Source: Actinomycetota bacterium (GTDB lineage Bacteria; Actinomycetota; Actinomycetes; S36-B12). Taken from it: a stretch of DNA of 47,474 bases. The position numbers and the translations under genes were made by a program. The stretch covers positions 1 through 47,474 of the forward strand of contig JAQCEO010000009.1 of assembly GCA_027729805.1 (NCBI GenBank), written 5' to 3'. The notes below the pieces were generated by a model. That model was not told where the DNA came from, made no database searches, and worked only from the letters and a program-made list of their open reading frames with translations. Positions 8,999 to 16,815 of this stretch are shown piece by piece (within the stretch, counting starts at the first letter, position 1; every line of letters starts with the position of its first letter).

Positions 8999-9022
8999 TT
9001 ATTCGAACACCTGTTCGAATAA
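8999..9022. promoter_or_regulatory. LexA operator (SOS box)
   Basis: The core TCGAAC-N4-GTTCGA at 9003-9018 is a perfect match to the actinobacterial/Gram-positive LexA box. The palindrome extends to 12-base TTA... and ...TAA arms on each side of the ACCT centre, making it unusually complete. It sits just after the predicted -10 element and about 15 bases before the ATG of the HEPN gene, with the ribosome site GTGAGGAG between them. LexA should repress the HEPN-dnaE2-dinB operon until RecA is activated by DNA damage. Confidence 0.92.
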
Positions 9023-9036
9023 GTGAGGAGATTGCC

Positions 9037-9498
9037 ATGACAGCCCTGCTGGCACACCGGTTGCCTAATACCCCGGTGCCTAGTACCCCGGTGCCCGGTG
9101 CCGCCCTCGATTTGGTGATGTCAGCGCGCCGTAGTTTGACCGAGGCGATGTTGGCTGCAACCCCGAGTGCGCGCTATGCCGCTGCGCACCTTGCCGCCCT
9201 TCGGGCCGCTGCCGCCGTGCTCGCAGCTCGCAGCCAGCCGGCGGGCCGGCGCCGCCGCCAGGTGCGCAGTGTCTGGGTGGTGCTGCCCGAGGTGGCCGCC
9301 GAGTTCACCGAGTGGGCAATGTTCTTCGCGGCCGGTGCGCGCAAACGAGCTGTGGCTGAAGCCGGGGTTGCCTGTGTTAGTGAGCGTGAAGCCGATGACC
9401 TCCTCCGCGATGCCGACACTTTCCTAGCCCGGATCGTCGGGTCCTTGGGTTTACCCCACCAGCCGATGCTGCTGGCTGAAATCTTAAGTACCAACTAA
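9037..9498 (+). CDS. SAV_6107-type HEPN protein, first gene of SOS operon
   Basis: This small, Ala/Arg-rich helical protein of 153 residues resembles the actinobacterial SAV_6107 HEPN family. That assignment is from memory of its central blocks (SARYAAAHLAALRAAAAVLAAR and VWVVLPEVAAEFTEWAMFFA). Its function is not established. It contains R46-x4-H51, which matches the R-x4-6-H pattern of HEPN RNases, but its position in an early helix means it may be structural. A GAGGAG ribosome site lies before the ATG. The LexA box places it under damage control, upstream of two translesion polymerases, so an accessory role in damage tolerance is inferred. Both ends of the gene carry 15-bp tandem repeats. 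Confidence 0.75.
   Translation: MTALLAHRLPNTPVPSTPVPGAALDLVMSARRSLTEAMLAATPSARYAAAHLAALRAAAAVLAARSQPAGRRRRQVRSVWVVLPEVAAEFTEWAMFFAAGARKRAVAEAGVACVSEREADDLLRDADTFLARIVGSLGLPHQPMLLAEILSTN
9063..9092 (+). repeat. 15-bp tandem repeat inside the 5' end of the HEPN gene
   Basis: Two 15-base units (9063-9077 and 9078-9092, one mismatch) encode the N-terminal repeat NTPV-PSTPV-PG. The period is a multiple of three, so copy changes would keep the frame. It lies before the helical core and probably lengthens a flexible leader. Confidence 0.8.
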
Positions 9499-9540
9499 CC
9501 AATGCGTAACTAACCAAGGCGTACCTAACCAAGGCGTACC
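9493..9540 (+). repeat. 15-bp tandem repeat (about three copies) at the HEPN stop codon
   Basis: Units at 9493-9507, 9508-9522 and 9523-9537 differ by one or two bases. Each carries an in-frame TAA, so the gene ends in three successive stops 15 bases apart. It begins at the last sense codon. This is the same kind of placement as the repeat at the enoyl-CoA hydratase stop. Confidence 0.85.
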
Positions 9541-9566
9541 GGTTGCCCTCCCGGCAATCGGTCCAG

Positions 9567-9614
9567 CAGCGGTCGAAGCCCAGTTCCCCGTCTCCCACCG
9601 GGCTTCGACCGCTG
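9567..9614 (+). terminator. Strong hairpin between HEPN gene and dnaE2
   Basis: The arms CAGCGGTCGAAGCCC (9567-9581) and GGGCTTCGACCGCTG (9600-9614) are perfectly complementary over 15 bp, with an 18-base loop. AATTTTAG follows, a weak T-run. It could be a leaky intrinsic terminator or attenuator that lowers dnaE2 and dinB relative to the HEPN gene, or an RNA processing site. The hairpin is certain; the termination role is inferred. Confidence 0.5.
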
Positions 9615-9671
9615 AATTTTAGGCACTTCAACTGACGGTTAACGACTATCAACAAAAGGGCTTGATCACTG

Positions 9672-12600
9672 ATGGCACGTTCTGGCGCAGCGGCTTATGC
9701 ACATCTGCAGGTGGCATCGGGATTTTCGCTGCAATACGGCACCGCGACTCCACTAGCTTTGGCCCAGCACGCGGCTGAGCTGGGCCAGGACATCGTCGGT
9801 TTAACCGATCGCGATGGGGTTTATGGAGCAGTGCAGTGGGTGCAGGCCTGCCAGCGGGTTGGGATTAGCCCGGTTCTTGGGGTTGAGCTGGCAATTGAAA
9901 CCGACCACCTCGCCCCGGGGCATAAAAAGCGTCGCACCCCGGTACATGGTGGCAGCTGGATTGATGAGCAGCGTCCACGGGTAGTTTTCCTTGCGCGCGG
10001 TGCCCGCGGGTGGGCCGCACTTTGCCGGTTGATCTCCGCGGCCCACGCAGATCGTGGCACCCCTTGGTTGCCGTGGGCTGCGATACCCGCCAATTCAAAA
10101 GGAGTTGTTGCGCTACTTGGTCCCGACTCGGAGCTCGGACGGCATTTCACCAAGCACGGCCAAACCGGAGCCGCGGCCATAGTTGAGCCCTGGCGCGAAA
10201 TCTTCGGCCCGGATTTATTCATTGCCGTCGTTAACCACCAGCGAATGGGCAGACACCCATATTCGAAAGCCACAGCTGCTCGGATGCTGGGTTGGGCGGT
10301 GCAGGCGCAACTCACCCCGGTACTGACTAATGCGGTGCGTTATCTAAATCAAGAAGATGCGCGCGTAGCTGATGTCCTTGATGCCGCTCGCCAGTTGGTG
10401 CCACTGACTTCACGCCAGCTTGAACTCGGCAATGGCGCCGCCGCATTCAAGGGCACTTCTGCGATGGTCGCCATTGCCGAAGATATCGCCAGTGCTGCCG
10501 GGTGCAGCGCGGCGGAGCTTCTTAGAAACACCCGAACACTTGCCGAATCCGCCGTGATTGATGGGCGCAGAGATCTTGGTCTAGGCGAGGTTTATGTCCC
10601 AGAACGTGAAGTGCTGGTCGGGTCCGCAATTGAAAAGAGGACAGCGCAGGCCCAACTGCAGTGGCAGTGTGAACAGCAAATCCCAAAAAACTACACGGCT
10701 CGCGCTGAGCAGCGACTCGCACGAGATCGGCTTACTGATGAGCTTCATGTCATCGGGCACTTAGGTTTTGCCGGCTACTTTTTGACGGTCGCCGAGGTGG
10801 TCAACATGATCAAGGACAGAGGTGTTCGAGTCGCTGCTCGGGGTTCGGGTGCTGGCTGCCTTGTTAATCATCTGCTTGGTATTTCCGGTGTTGACCCGAT
10901 TCGATACGGGTTGTTGATGGAACGCTTCTTGTCGCCATTACGCCGGGTACTGCCAGATATTGATATCGACGTCGAATCGGTTAGGCGACTTGAGGTTTAT
11001 GACTTGATCTATGAACGTTTTGGCACTGCGCGGGTGGCCTGCGTGTCAATGATGGAGACGTATCGGGTGCGGCATGCGGTTCGTGATGTAGGTGCAGCGC
11101 TTGGGTTACCACCAACCGAAATTGACTCATTTGCGAAAGCGTTCCCGCATATTCGGGCCCGTGATGCGCGCGCGGCCTTACGCGATTTACCCGAGTTGCG
11201 GTTATCGGGGTTTGGCCGATTGGCCGCAAGTGGTGAATTGGACAGTTTCCTAGGCTTGGTTGAGGCCCTTGATGGTTTGCCACGTAATGTGGCAATGCAT
11301 CCCTGCGGGGTATTGCTGTCGGATATTTCACTTCTTGATCGCACCCCGGTTGAGCCAAGTGCCGCTGGGTATCCGATGAGTCAGTTCGATAAGGACGATG
11401 TCGAGGAGATGGGTCTACTTAAACTTGATGTACTTGGTGTACGTATGCAGTCGTCAATTTCCCATTCCATTGACGAAGTTGAGCGTACCTCTGGCAGACG
11501 CGTACTTCTTGATGCCGAGCCCCTTGATGACCTCGCGACCTTCGATCTAATCAGGTCAACGCGCACTCTTGGCTGCTTCCAAATCGAATCACCGGGGCAA
11601 CGTGAGTTAATAGGCAAGTTCGCTCCGGAGACATTTAGTGATCTCATCATCGACATCTCGTTATTTCGCCCTGGCCCGGTTAAATCCGACATGATCACGC
11701 CGTTCTTGCGGGCAAGGCATGGGTGGAGTCAGGCGCGCTATGTGCACCAAGACTTACGCCCGGCTCTGGCCGAGACCTACGGAGTCGTGGTCTTCCATGA
11801 ACAAGTACTCCGAGTGCTATCTGTGATGACCGGATGCTCACTTGCTGAAGCAGATGAAACCCGACGCAGCATGAACTCACCCGAAGGGCTTGATGATGTG
11901 CGCGCCTGGTTTTATCCAGCAGCCGTAACCCGTGGTTATCAGCTAACTGTTGTCGATGAAGTCTGGGAGATCCTGCGCGCATTTGCATCCTTTGGATTCT
12001 GTAAAGCGCATGCAGCAGCATTTGCGCTACCGACTTATCAGTCGGCTTGGCTAAAGACCCACTATCCGGCTGCTTTCTATGCCGGTGTCCTTACCCATGA
12101 TCCAGGTATGTATCCGAAGCGGTTGATTCTTGACGATGCGCGCAACCACGGGGTGGGGGTACTAGGTCTTGATATTAATGCTTCGTCCGATACCTACCGT
12201 GTTGAAGTTGATTCCATTAGGGTCCCGTTCACTGATGTCAAAGGCATCTCGGCGAGTGAATGTGCGGGCATTATCGCCGGCCAGCCGTACTCGTCGATTG
12301 CAGATGCCTGGCAGCGCGCCGGGATGTCACGTCCAACAATTGAACGCATTGTCGTTGCTGGAGCTTTTGATTCACTGTATGGTTTTGGAGCCGGGGAGCG
12401 GGCCAAGCGCCGAGGTCAGTTGACCCGGCGGGATTTATTGCTGCATATCGCCGATCTCGCGCAGCATGAGCGCACGCGTAGTGACTGCACAAGGCAACTT
12501 GCCCTAGACCTAGGCGATGATCCAATGCTGGTTGAGCCCTCCGGCCTACCGGAGATGACAACTACCGAGTTGGTACGGGCCGAACTTGAGGTGCTCCAGA

Positions 12601-13034
12601 TGGATGTTCGCTGCCATGTTATTGATTTTTACGCCCCGATGCTCAAATCCCTCGGCACCGTTTGGTCAAGAAATATTTTGTTATGCAGATCAGAGCAGGA
12701 AGTATTAGTGGCCGGAGTGAAAGTTGCGACCCAGACGCCACCGGTGCGATCTGGTCGACGAGTTATCTTTCTCACCCTTGACGACAGCACCGGGCCCCTA
12801 GATGCGACATTCTTTGAAGATGCCCAGGGTGCATATGCGGGCACCGTCTTTAGTTCGTGGCTGGTTTTGGTGCGTGGACACATTAGGCGGACCGGGCCGC
12901 GGGGGGTATCGATCCGGGCTACCGGATGCTGGAGTTTGGGTTTGATCCGAGAACACTGGCTCACTGGGGGATCAAGTGCAGTTTTCGAGCTGTTAGCGGC
13001 TGAGCCCGATGTTGGTGGAAGATGGTCGGCATGA
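9672..13034 (+). CDS. dnaE2: Error-prone DNA polymerase III alpha subunit DnaE2
   Basis: This 1120-residue C-family polymerase makes damage-induced translesion synthesis possible and causes mutation. The palm has PDIDID with Asp 429, 431 and 433, and a further catalytic Asp 586 in LLKLDVLG. ARGSGAGCLVNHLLGIS and FRPGPVKSDMITPFL follow the family. SFGFCKAHAAAFALPTYQSAWLK matches the fingers/C-terminal part, and an OB-fold region lies near the end. The N-terminal PHP domain looks decayed: HLQVAS (11-16) replaces H-x-H-x-S, and TDRDG (45-49) replaces TDHDG, so proofreading-type phosphoesterase activity is unlikely. Its length and operon position favour DnaE2 over replicative DnaE1. dinB overlaps its stop. 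Confidence 0.9.
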   Translation: MARSGAAAYAHLQVASGFSLQYGTATPLALAQHAAELGQDIVGLTDRDGVYGAVQWVQACQRVGISPVLGVELAIETDHLAPGHKKRRTPVHGGSWIDEQRPRVVFLARGARGWAALCRLISAAHADRGTPWLPWAAIPANSKGVVALLGPDSELGRHFTKHGQTGAAAIVEPWREIFGPDLFIAVVNHQRMGRHPYSKATAARMLGWAVQAQLTPVLTNAVRYLNQEDARVADVLDAARQLVPLTSRQLELGNGAAAFKGTSAMVAIAEDIASAAGCSAAELLRNTRTLAESAVIDGRRDLGLGEVYVPEREVLVGSAIEKRTAQAQLQWQCEQQIPKNYTARAEQRLARDRLTDELHVIGHLGFAGYFLTVAEVVNMIKDRGVRVAARGSGAGCLVNHLLGISGVDPIRYGLLMERFLSPLRRVLPDIDIDVESVRRLEVYDLIYERFGTARVACVSMMETYRVRHAVRDVGAALGLPPTEIDSFAKAFPHIRARDARAALRDLPELRLSGFGRLAASGELDSFLGLVEALDGLPRNVAMHPCGVLLSDISLLDRTPVEPSAAGYPMSQFDKDDVEEMGLLKLDVLGVRMQSSISHSIDEVERTSGRRVLLDAEPLDDLATFDLIRSTRTLGCFQIESPGQRELIGKFAPETFSDLIIDISLFRPGPVKSDMITPFLRARHGWSQARYVHQDLRPALAETYGVVVFHEQVLRVLSVMTGCSLAEADETRRSMNSPEGLDDVRAWFYPAAVTRGYQLTVVDEVWEILRAFASFGFCKAHAAAFALPTYQSAWLKTHYPAAFYAGVLTHDPGMYPKRLILDDARNHGVGVLGLDINASSDTYRVEVDSIRVPFTDVKGISASECAGIIAGQPYSSIADAWQRAGMSRPTIERIVVAGAFDSLYGFGAGERAKRRGQLTRRDLLLHIADLAQHERTRSDCTRQLALDLGDDPMLVEPSGLPEMTTTELVRAELEVLQMDVRCHVIDFYAPMLKSLGTVWSRNILLCRSEQEVLVAGVKVATQTPPVRSGRRVIFLTLDDSTGPLDATFFEDAQGAYAGTVFSSWLVLVRGHIRRTGPRGVSIRATGCWSLGLIREHWLTGGSSAVFELLAAEPDVGGRWSA

Positions 13035-14287
13035 GCCGCAACCAGGCGCGTCGATCAAGTGGCCTCGGGCAGCGAGGTCCGCGAAATCATGGTGACGATA
13101 CCGGCTGCACCATTTTGCATATAGATATGGACGCATTCTTCGCACTAGTTGAGTTGCGCACTAGGCCAGAACTCCGCGGCAAACCGGTCATAGTAGGTGG
13201 CGGTAGCCGAGGGGTGGTGTTGTCTGCAACTTATGAGGCTCGCGCCCTGGGGGTGCATTCGGCGATGCCCATGTCAAGGGCCCGGCGCCTTGCCCCGGAG
13301 GCGGTAGTTATCGCCCCAGACCACCGGCGTTACACCGAAGTAAGTCGCAATGTGATGTCCCTATTCAATTCGGTTACGCCATTGGTGGAACCACTTAGTC
13401 TTGATGAAGCATTCTTGGATATCTCCGGCACTATCAGGCGACTTGGCTCACCAATCGCAGTTGCCGAACTAATTCGCTCGCGGGTTGTTGACGAACAGGG
13501 CATTACCTGTTCCGTGGGCATTGCCACCACGAAGTTTGTAGCGAAAATTGCATCTGCTAGATGCAAACCAGATGGGGTCTTGGTGGTGCCGGCTGACCAA
13601 GTCCTCGCCTTCTTGCATCCATTGCCGGTCGCCGTCTTGTGGGGGGTTGGGGAGCGGACCGAGGAGCAGTTGACCCGGTTGGGTCTTTATACGGTTGGTG
13701 ATATCGCCAATATGCCGGTCGCTACTTTGCGGCGCGCCTTGGGGCAGGCGACAGGTACGCACCTGCATACGTTGGCGTGGGGGATTGACCCGCGCGCGGT
13801 CACACCACATGAGCCAGAAAAAAGCATTAGTGCCGAGGAGACTTTTAACCAAGATATTGATGACCCGGAGTTGATTTACGCGAAACTCCTGCACTTAGCC
13901 GATGAAGTAGGCACCCGGGTCCGCGGCGCCGGATACGTCACCCGCACTATTGCAATCAAAGTCCGATTTTCAGACTTCACCACCGTTTCCCGCTCCCGGA
14001 CCCTGACCAGTCCGACCGACGTCACCCAAGAGCTCTATGAAACCGCCCGGGCCCTTTACGACAGCTTGGGGCTGGAGCGGGTCCGGGTCCGGCTAGTGGG
14101 GGTGCGGGCGGAGGGGCTCCAGGTCGCCGAGGGGGCCGCCCAGCAGTTGGTTTTAGGGGCCCCAGCCCACGGCCGGCGCGAAGCGGAAATGGCTGTCGAC
14201 GCGCTGCGGGCCAGATTTGGGGCCGGTGCGGTACTTCCGGGCCGGCTGGTGGAGCGGGCTGACCCGGCAGATAATTCAACCGAATGA
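13031..14287 (+). CDS. dinB: Y-family DNA polymerase IV
   Basis: This 418-residue polymerase should extend past damaged bases and mismatched ends. Catalytic residues are intact: HIDMDAFFALVE gives Asp 32 and PLSLDEAFLDIS gives Asp 125/Glu 126. It is therefore an active DinB and not the catalytically dead ImuB usually paired with DnaE2. TCSVGIATTKFVAKIASA and the helix-hairpin-helix region GVGERTEEQLTRLGL are present. QQLVLGA near residue 370 resembles a beta-clamp binding site. The ATG at 13031 overlaps the dnaE2 stop as ATGA and has GGAAGA upstream; an ATG at 13022 is less well placed. It is the last gene of the predicted LexA operon. Confidence 0.93.
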   Translation: MSRNQARRSSGLGQRGPRNHGDDTGCTILHIDMDAFFALVELRTRPELRGKPVIVGGGSRGVVLSATYEARALGVHSAMPMSRARRLAPEAVVIAPDHRRYTEVSRNVMSLFNSVTPLVEPLSLDEAFLDISGTIRRLGSPIAVAELIRSRVVDEQGITCSVGIATTKFVAKIASARCKPDGVLVVPADQVLAFLHPLPVAVLWGVGERTEEQLTRLGLYTVGDIANMPVATLRRALGQATGTHLHTLAWGIDPRAVTPHEPEKSISAEETFNQDIDDPELIYAKLLHLADEVGTRVRGAGYVTRTIAIKVRFSDFTTVSRSRTLTSPTDVTQELYETARALYDSLGLERVRVRLVGVRAEGLQVAEGAAQQLVLGAPAHGRREAEMAVDALRARFGAGAVLPGRLVERADPADNSTE

Positions 14288-14371
14288 GGTGGCTGGGTTT
14301 CGCTTCTGGCAAGTCCCGCCTATTGTGTTCCTTAGTAGGTAGATCCGGCCACCGGCGCGAGAGGAGTAGCG

Positions 14372-14758
14372 GTGCCACTTTCTGAGCATGAGCAGCGTCT
14401 CCTAGAGCAAATGGAGAAAGCCCTCTACGCCGAGGACCCTAAATTCGCCACCAGTTTGCGGTCGGCGAATAGCCGGGCCTCTCGTGGTCGCGCCGCCCTT
14501 GGCGTACTGGGCGTACTTGTTGGCATGGGCCTGATTTTGAGCGGCGTGGCAACCATGATGATCGCACTTGGCATCGCCGGGTTTGCGGTGATGCTCGCCA
14601 GCGCATTTATCGCTTATTCCGCATTCAGGGCACCGGCACCAGTGGTAGCCGAAAATGATGCGCCCGCCGCGCCGCGCAAGCAAAAGTCCTCGAACGGTTT
14701 CATGGATCGGATGGAAGATCGTTGGCGTAACCGCGGTGATGGCGCACCCGGGCAATAG
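14372..14758 (+). CDS. DUF3040 membrane protein
   Basis: This 128-residue actinobacterial protein begins PLSEHEQRLLEQMEKALYAEDPKFA, the DUF3040 signature, followed by two hydrophobic helices (about 47-65 and 67-88). The charged C-terminal tail (NGFMDRMEDRWRNRGD) should be cytoplasmic. The GTG start has a GAGGAG ribosome site. No biochemical function is known for the family. It is common near cell-division or repair genes in actinobacteria, and here it follows dinB after 84 bases. Confidence 0.88.
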   Translation: MPLSEHEQRLLEQMEKALYAEDPKFATSLRSANSRASRGRAALGVLGVLVGMGLILSGVATMMIALGIAGFAVMLASAFIAYSAFRAPAPVVAENDAPAAPRKQKSSNGFMDRMEDRWRNRGDGAPGQ

Positions 14759-14773
14759 TCCATACTTGCCCGC

Positions 14774-15310
14774 ATGACAACTTCTGATGCTGTTCAACCA
14801 GCTGTCCTAGGTCTTTTCTTTGAAGATTTCGTGGTCGGGACCACCTATCAGCACCCCTTTGGGCGCACCATTTCAGAAGCTGACTCAACGTGGTTCACGT
14901 TGTTGACGTGCAACACGAATCAGAACCACTTCAACGCGGACCTCGCCAAGAGTAATCCGATTACTGGCGGCCGAGTCATAGTTAACTCCGGATTTACCGT
15001 GGCGCTGGTCCTCGGCTTGTCGGTAATCGACATGAGTCAAAACGCAGTCGCGAATCTCGGGTGGACCGATATTAAGTTGACCCATCCCGTCTACATCGGT
15101 GACACGTTATATGCCGAATCTATCTGCTTGGAAAAACGTGAGAGCTCATCGAGGCCCGAACTTGGCATAATTCGGATGAAGACCCGCGGATTGAATCAAG
15201 ATGGTGATGTAATCGTCTCGTGGTTTCGGTCAGTCATGATACCCAAGCGGTCCTCGGGTATCGGTCAAAATTATTTCCCGACCGCGAAGACCGGGCCGCT
15301 AACCGCCTAA
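14774..15310 (+). CDS. MaoC-family hot-dog dehydratase, possible mesaconyl-CoA hydratase
   Basis: This 178-residue single hot-dog protein opens LFFEDFVVGTTYQHPFGRTISEAD, then NTNQNHFNADLA with the hydratase Asn/His pair, and GWTDIKLTHPVYIGDTLYAES. From memory it closely resembles the MaoC proteins found in Streptomyces ethylmalonyl-CoA gene sets, where they dehydrate beta-methylmalyl-CoA or hydrate mesaconyl-CoA. With ccr, epimerase and meaB in the same window that role is plausible, but specificity is an inference. It converges with the lipase gene; only 16 bases and a direct repeat separate the stops. Confidence 0.85.
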   Translation: MTTSDAVQPAVLGLFFEDFVVGTTYQHPFGRTISEADSTWFTLLTCNTNQNHFNADLAKSNPITGGRVIVNSGFTVALVLGLSVIDMSQNAVANLGWTDIKLTHPVYIGDTLYAESICLEKRESSSRPELGIIRMKTRGLNQDGDVIVSWFRSVMIPKRSSGIGQNYFPTAKTGPLTA

Positions 15311-15312
15311 TC

Positions 15313-15361
15313 CGCCAGCCGACGCACTAGCCGCTAAATGCGCCAGCCGGCGCACTAACCG
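15313..15361. repeat. Imperfect 21-base direct repeat at convergent gene ends
   Basis: Units at 15313-15333 and 15341-15361 differ at two positions and are spaced 28 bases apart. They span the region between the MaoC stop (15310) and the lipase stop (15327) and extend into the lipase 3' end. GCGCC-AGCC-GGCGC in the second copy can form a small hairpin, which may serve as a weak bidirectional terminator. Confidence 0.75.
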
Positions 15362-16568
15362 GCGGAGCTACATCGCAGGTGCGAGTTGCCGGTCGCCCGG
15401 CAAAACGATCGGCTAGCCAATCCACAACGGCGGGTCCGATCGTCATCGCGGTGTCCTGATGGCTCACCACGCCAATCCACAGTAGCTCGATCGTGGATCC
15501 AGTTTGGCACCACTTTTCTTGGAGCACCGCATTGGGCCAGGGCAGAACGACAGCATCGGCGGTACTTTGCCCGATGAAAACTGGCATTGAAGCCGGAAGC
15601 GGTGGCGGAGTTTGCTCACGTGCCTTGGTGTCCCACTCGGTGTTCGTCGGATCCACCATGAAGAACTTGTCGCCTAAGTCGGTGCGGATCAGACCCTCAA
15701 TCGCTGCCAGGGCGATACATTCGTTTGCTAATCGGGCAAAGTTTGCTAGGCCGGCCGGCGAGATGCTTCCATCGAGTGGCAAGTCGGGGTACACAACGGG
15801 CCAGGATTCGACAATTTCCGGCCCGATCACCCAACCGACTGCGGTATCCCATTGCGCCCCCATGATCAAAGCGAGTTCACCGGCGGGGGCCGCTGCGGCC
15901 ACCCCGATCAGGTTTAACTCCGGCGCTAACTTCGGTGCGAGGTGGCCAGCCCAAAGCGATGAATGTCCACCTTGTGAGTGCCCCCAAACAACGTAGTCGG
16001 TACTGGCGTTGCCGGGCGGGAACTCCTGAAGTGCACGAACTGAGTTGACGACGTCGCGCACCTCGGCCTGCGCTACCAGATAGAGATTAGGCCCGGGGGT
16101 GCCCAGCCCCGCGTAATCGGTAGAGACAACCACCCATCCCAGTTGCATCATCTGATCGAGCCAGTTCGTGGTGTCCTGAAGTGGATTGGTCGAACGTGAC
16201 GGGGTGCAGGCATCCCCTTGCCCAACCGTGCCGTGCGCCCAGGCGACAACCTTGCGGCCACCGGCCGGCGCGGGTCCGTCGGGGATAAACATCATGCCGC
16301 CGGATACTGATGGCGTGCCGTCGGGTCGTTGTGATGAATAGAGCATGCGGTACGCGGTTGCCCCGGGGACATCGACTTCGAGCGGTTCGGCTCTAATCAA
16401 GGTTCCGGGCTTAGTCGGTATAGGGCTCGGCGGGGTATAAAACGAATCCAGCCCACTTTGGGTCGTCTTGGTCTGCTGCGTCCCCGCGACGAAGACGGCG
16501 ATCAATATCATCAACAGCGAAAAAATCACGGCACCGATTACGAGTAGGGTCAATTTGGCCGCGTGCAC
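15327..16568 (-). CDS. Membrane-anchored or secreted lipase-like alpha/beta hydrolase
   Basis: The protein has 413 residues. A single N-terminal hydrophobic helix (about 5-28, LTLLVIGAVIFSLLMILIAV) should anchor or export it. The globular part has VVAWAHGTVGQGDACTPS, GWVVVSTDYAGLGTPGP and the nucleophile elbow VWGHSQGGHSS (Ser in GHSQG). A late ADAVV Asp and VSHQDT His probably complete the triad. This matches the secretory-lipase family (PF03583 type), which acts on triacylglycerol or other esters outside the cytoplasm. The substrate is unknown. It stands alone between convergent and same-strand neighbours. Confidence 0.82.
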   Translation of the reverse strand: MHAAKLTLLVIGAVIFSLLMILIAVFVAGTQQTKTTQSGLDSFYTPPSPIPTKPGTLIRAEPLEVDVPGATAYRMLYSSQRPDGTPSVSGGMMFIPDGPAPAGGRKVVAWAHGTVGQGDACTPSRSTNPLQDTTNWLDQMMQLGWVVVSTDYAGLGTPGPNLYLVAQAEVRDVVNSVRALQEFPPGNASTDYVVWGHSQGGHSSLWAGHLAPKLAPELNLIGVAAAAPAGELALIMGAQWDTAVGWVIGPEIVESWPVVYPDLPLDGSISPAGLANFARLANECIALAAIEGLIRTDLGDKFFMVDPTNTEWDTKAREQTPPPLPASMPVFIGQSTADAVVLPWPNAVLQEKWCQTGSTIELLWIGVVSHQDTAMTIGPAVVDWLADRFAGRPATRTCDVAPPVSAPAGAFSG

Positions 16569-16787
16569 AGTCTGCAGGATACCTCACGGTCGAGCGACTA
16601 TGGGCCCGCTGGCGATTGGTTGGTACCTAAGCCCACAGACTACAAGTGCAACCGGTTGTCTTGGGCGCTCGCGGCTCTAAGATCAATTTTCTCGATGGAG
16701 CTACCGATTGGCTTGCTTTGGGTTGTGGTGAGCCCAACTAACCGTTCGATTCAAGATACCGTTTTACGCACCAGCGTCGTGCACCAT

Positions 16788-16811
16788 TGGGCCGTTACCC
16801 TAGATGGCCCA
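16788..16811 (-). terminator. Possible hairpin after the DUF3048 gene
   Basis: TGGGCC (16788-16793) pairs with GGCCCA (16806-16811) across a 12-base loop, just downstream of the DUF3048 stop. There is no T-run, so an intrinsic terminator role is weak. The rest of the 247-base gap up to the lipase start holds nothing I recognise. Confidence 0.25.
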
Positions 16812-16815
16812 TTCG

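Larger units (their letters stand above)
8714..9036. other. Intergenic region before the SOS operon
   Basis: This gap of about 320 bases has no coding frame I can support. It holds most of the tandem repeat at 8711-8760, a region with several GGCTAGTGG-like words near 8936-8964, and the SOS promoter and LexA operator near its right end. Open frames on the minus strand here run into the enoyl-CoA hydratase gene and are antisense shadows. Confidence 0.7.
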
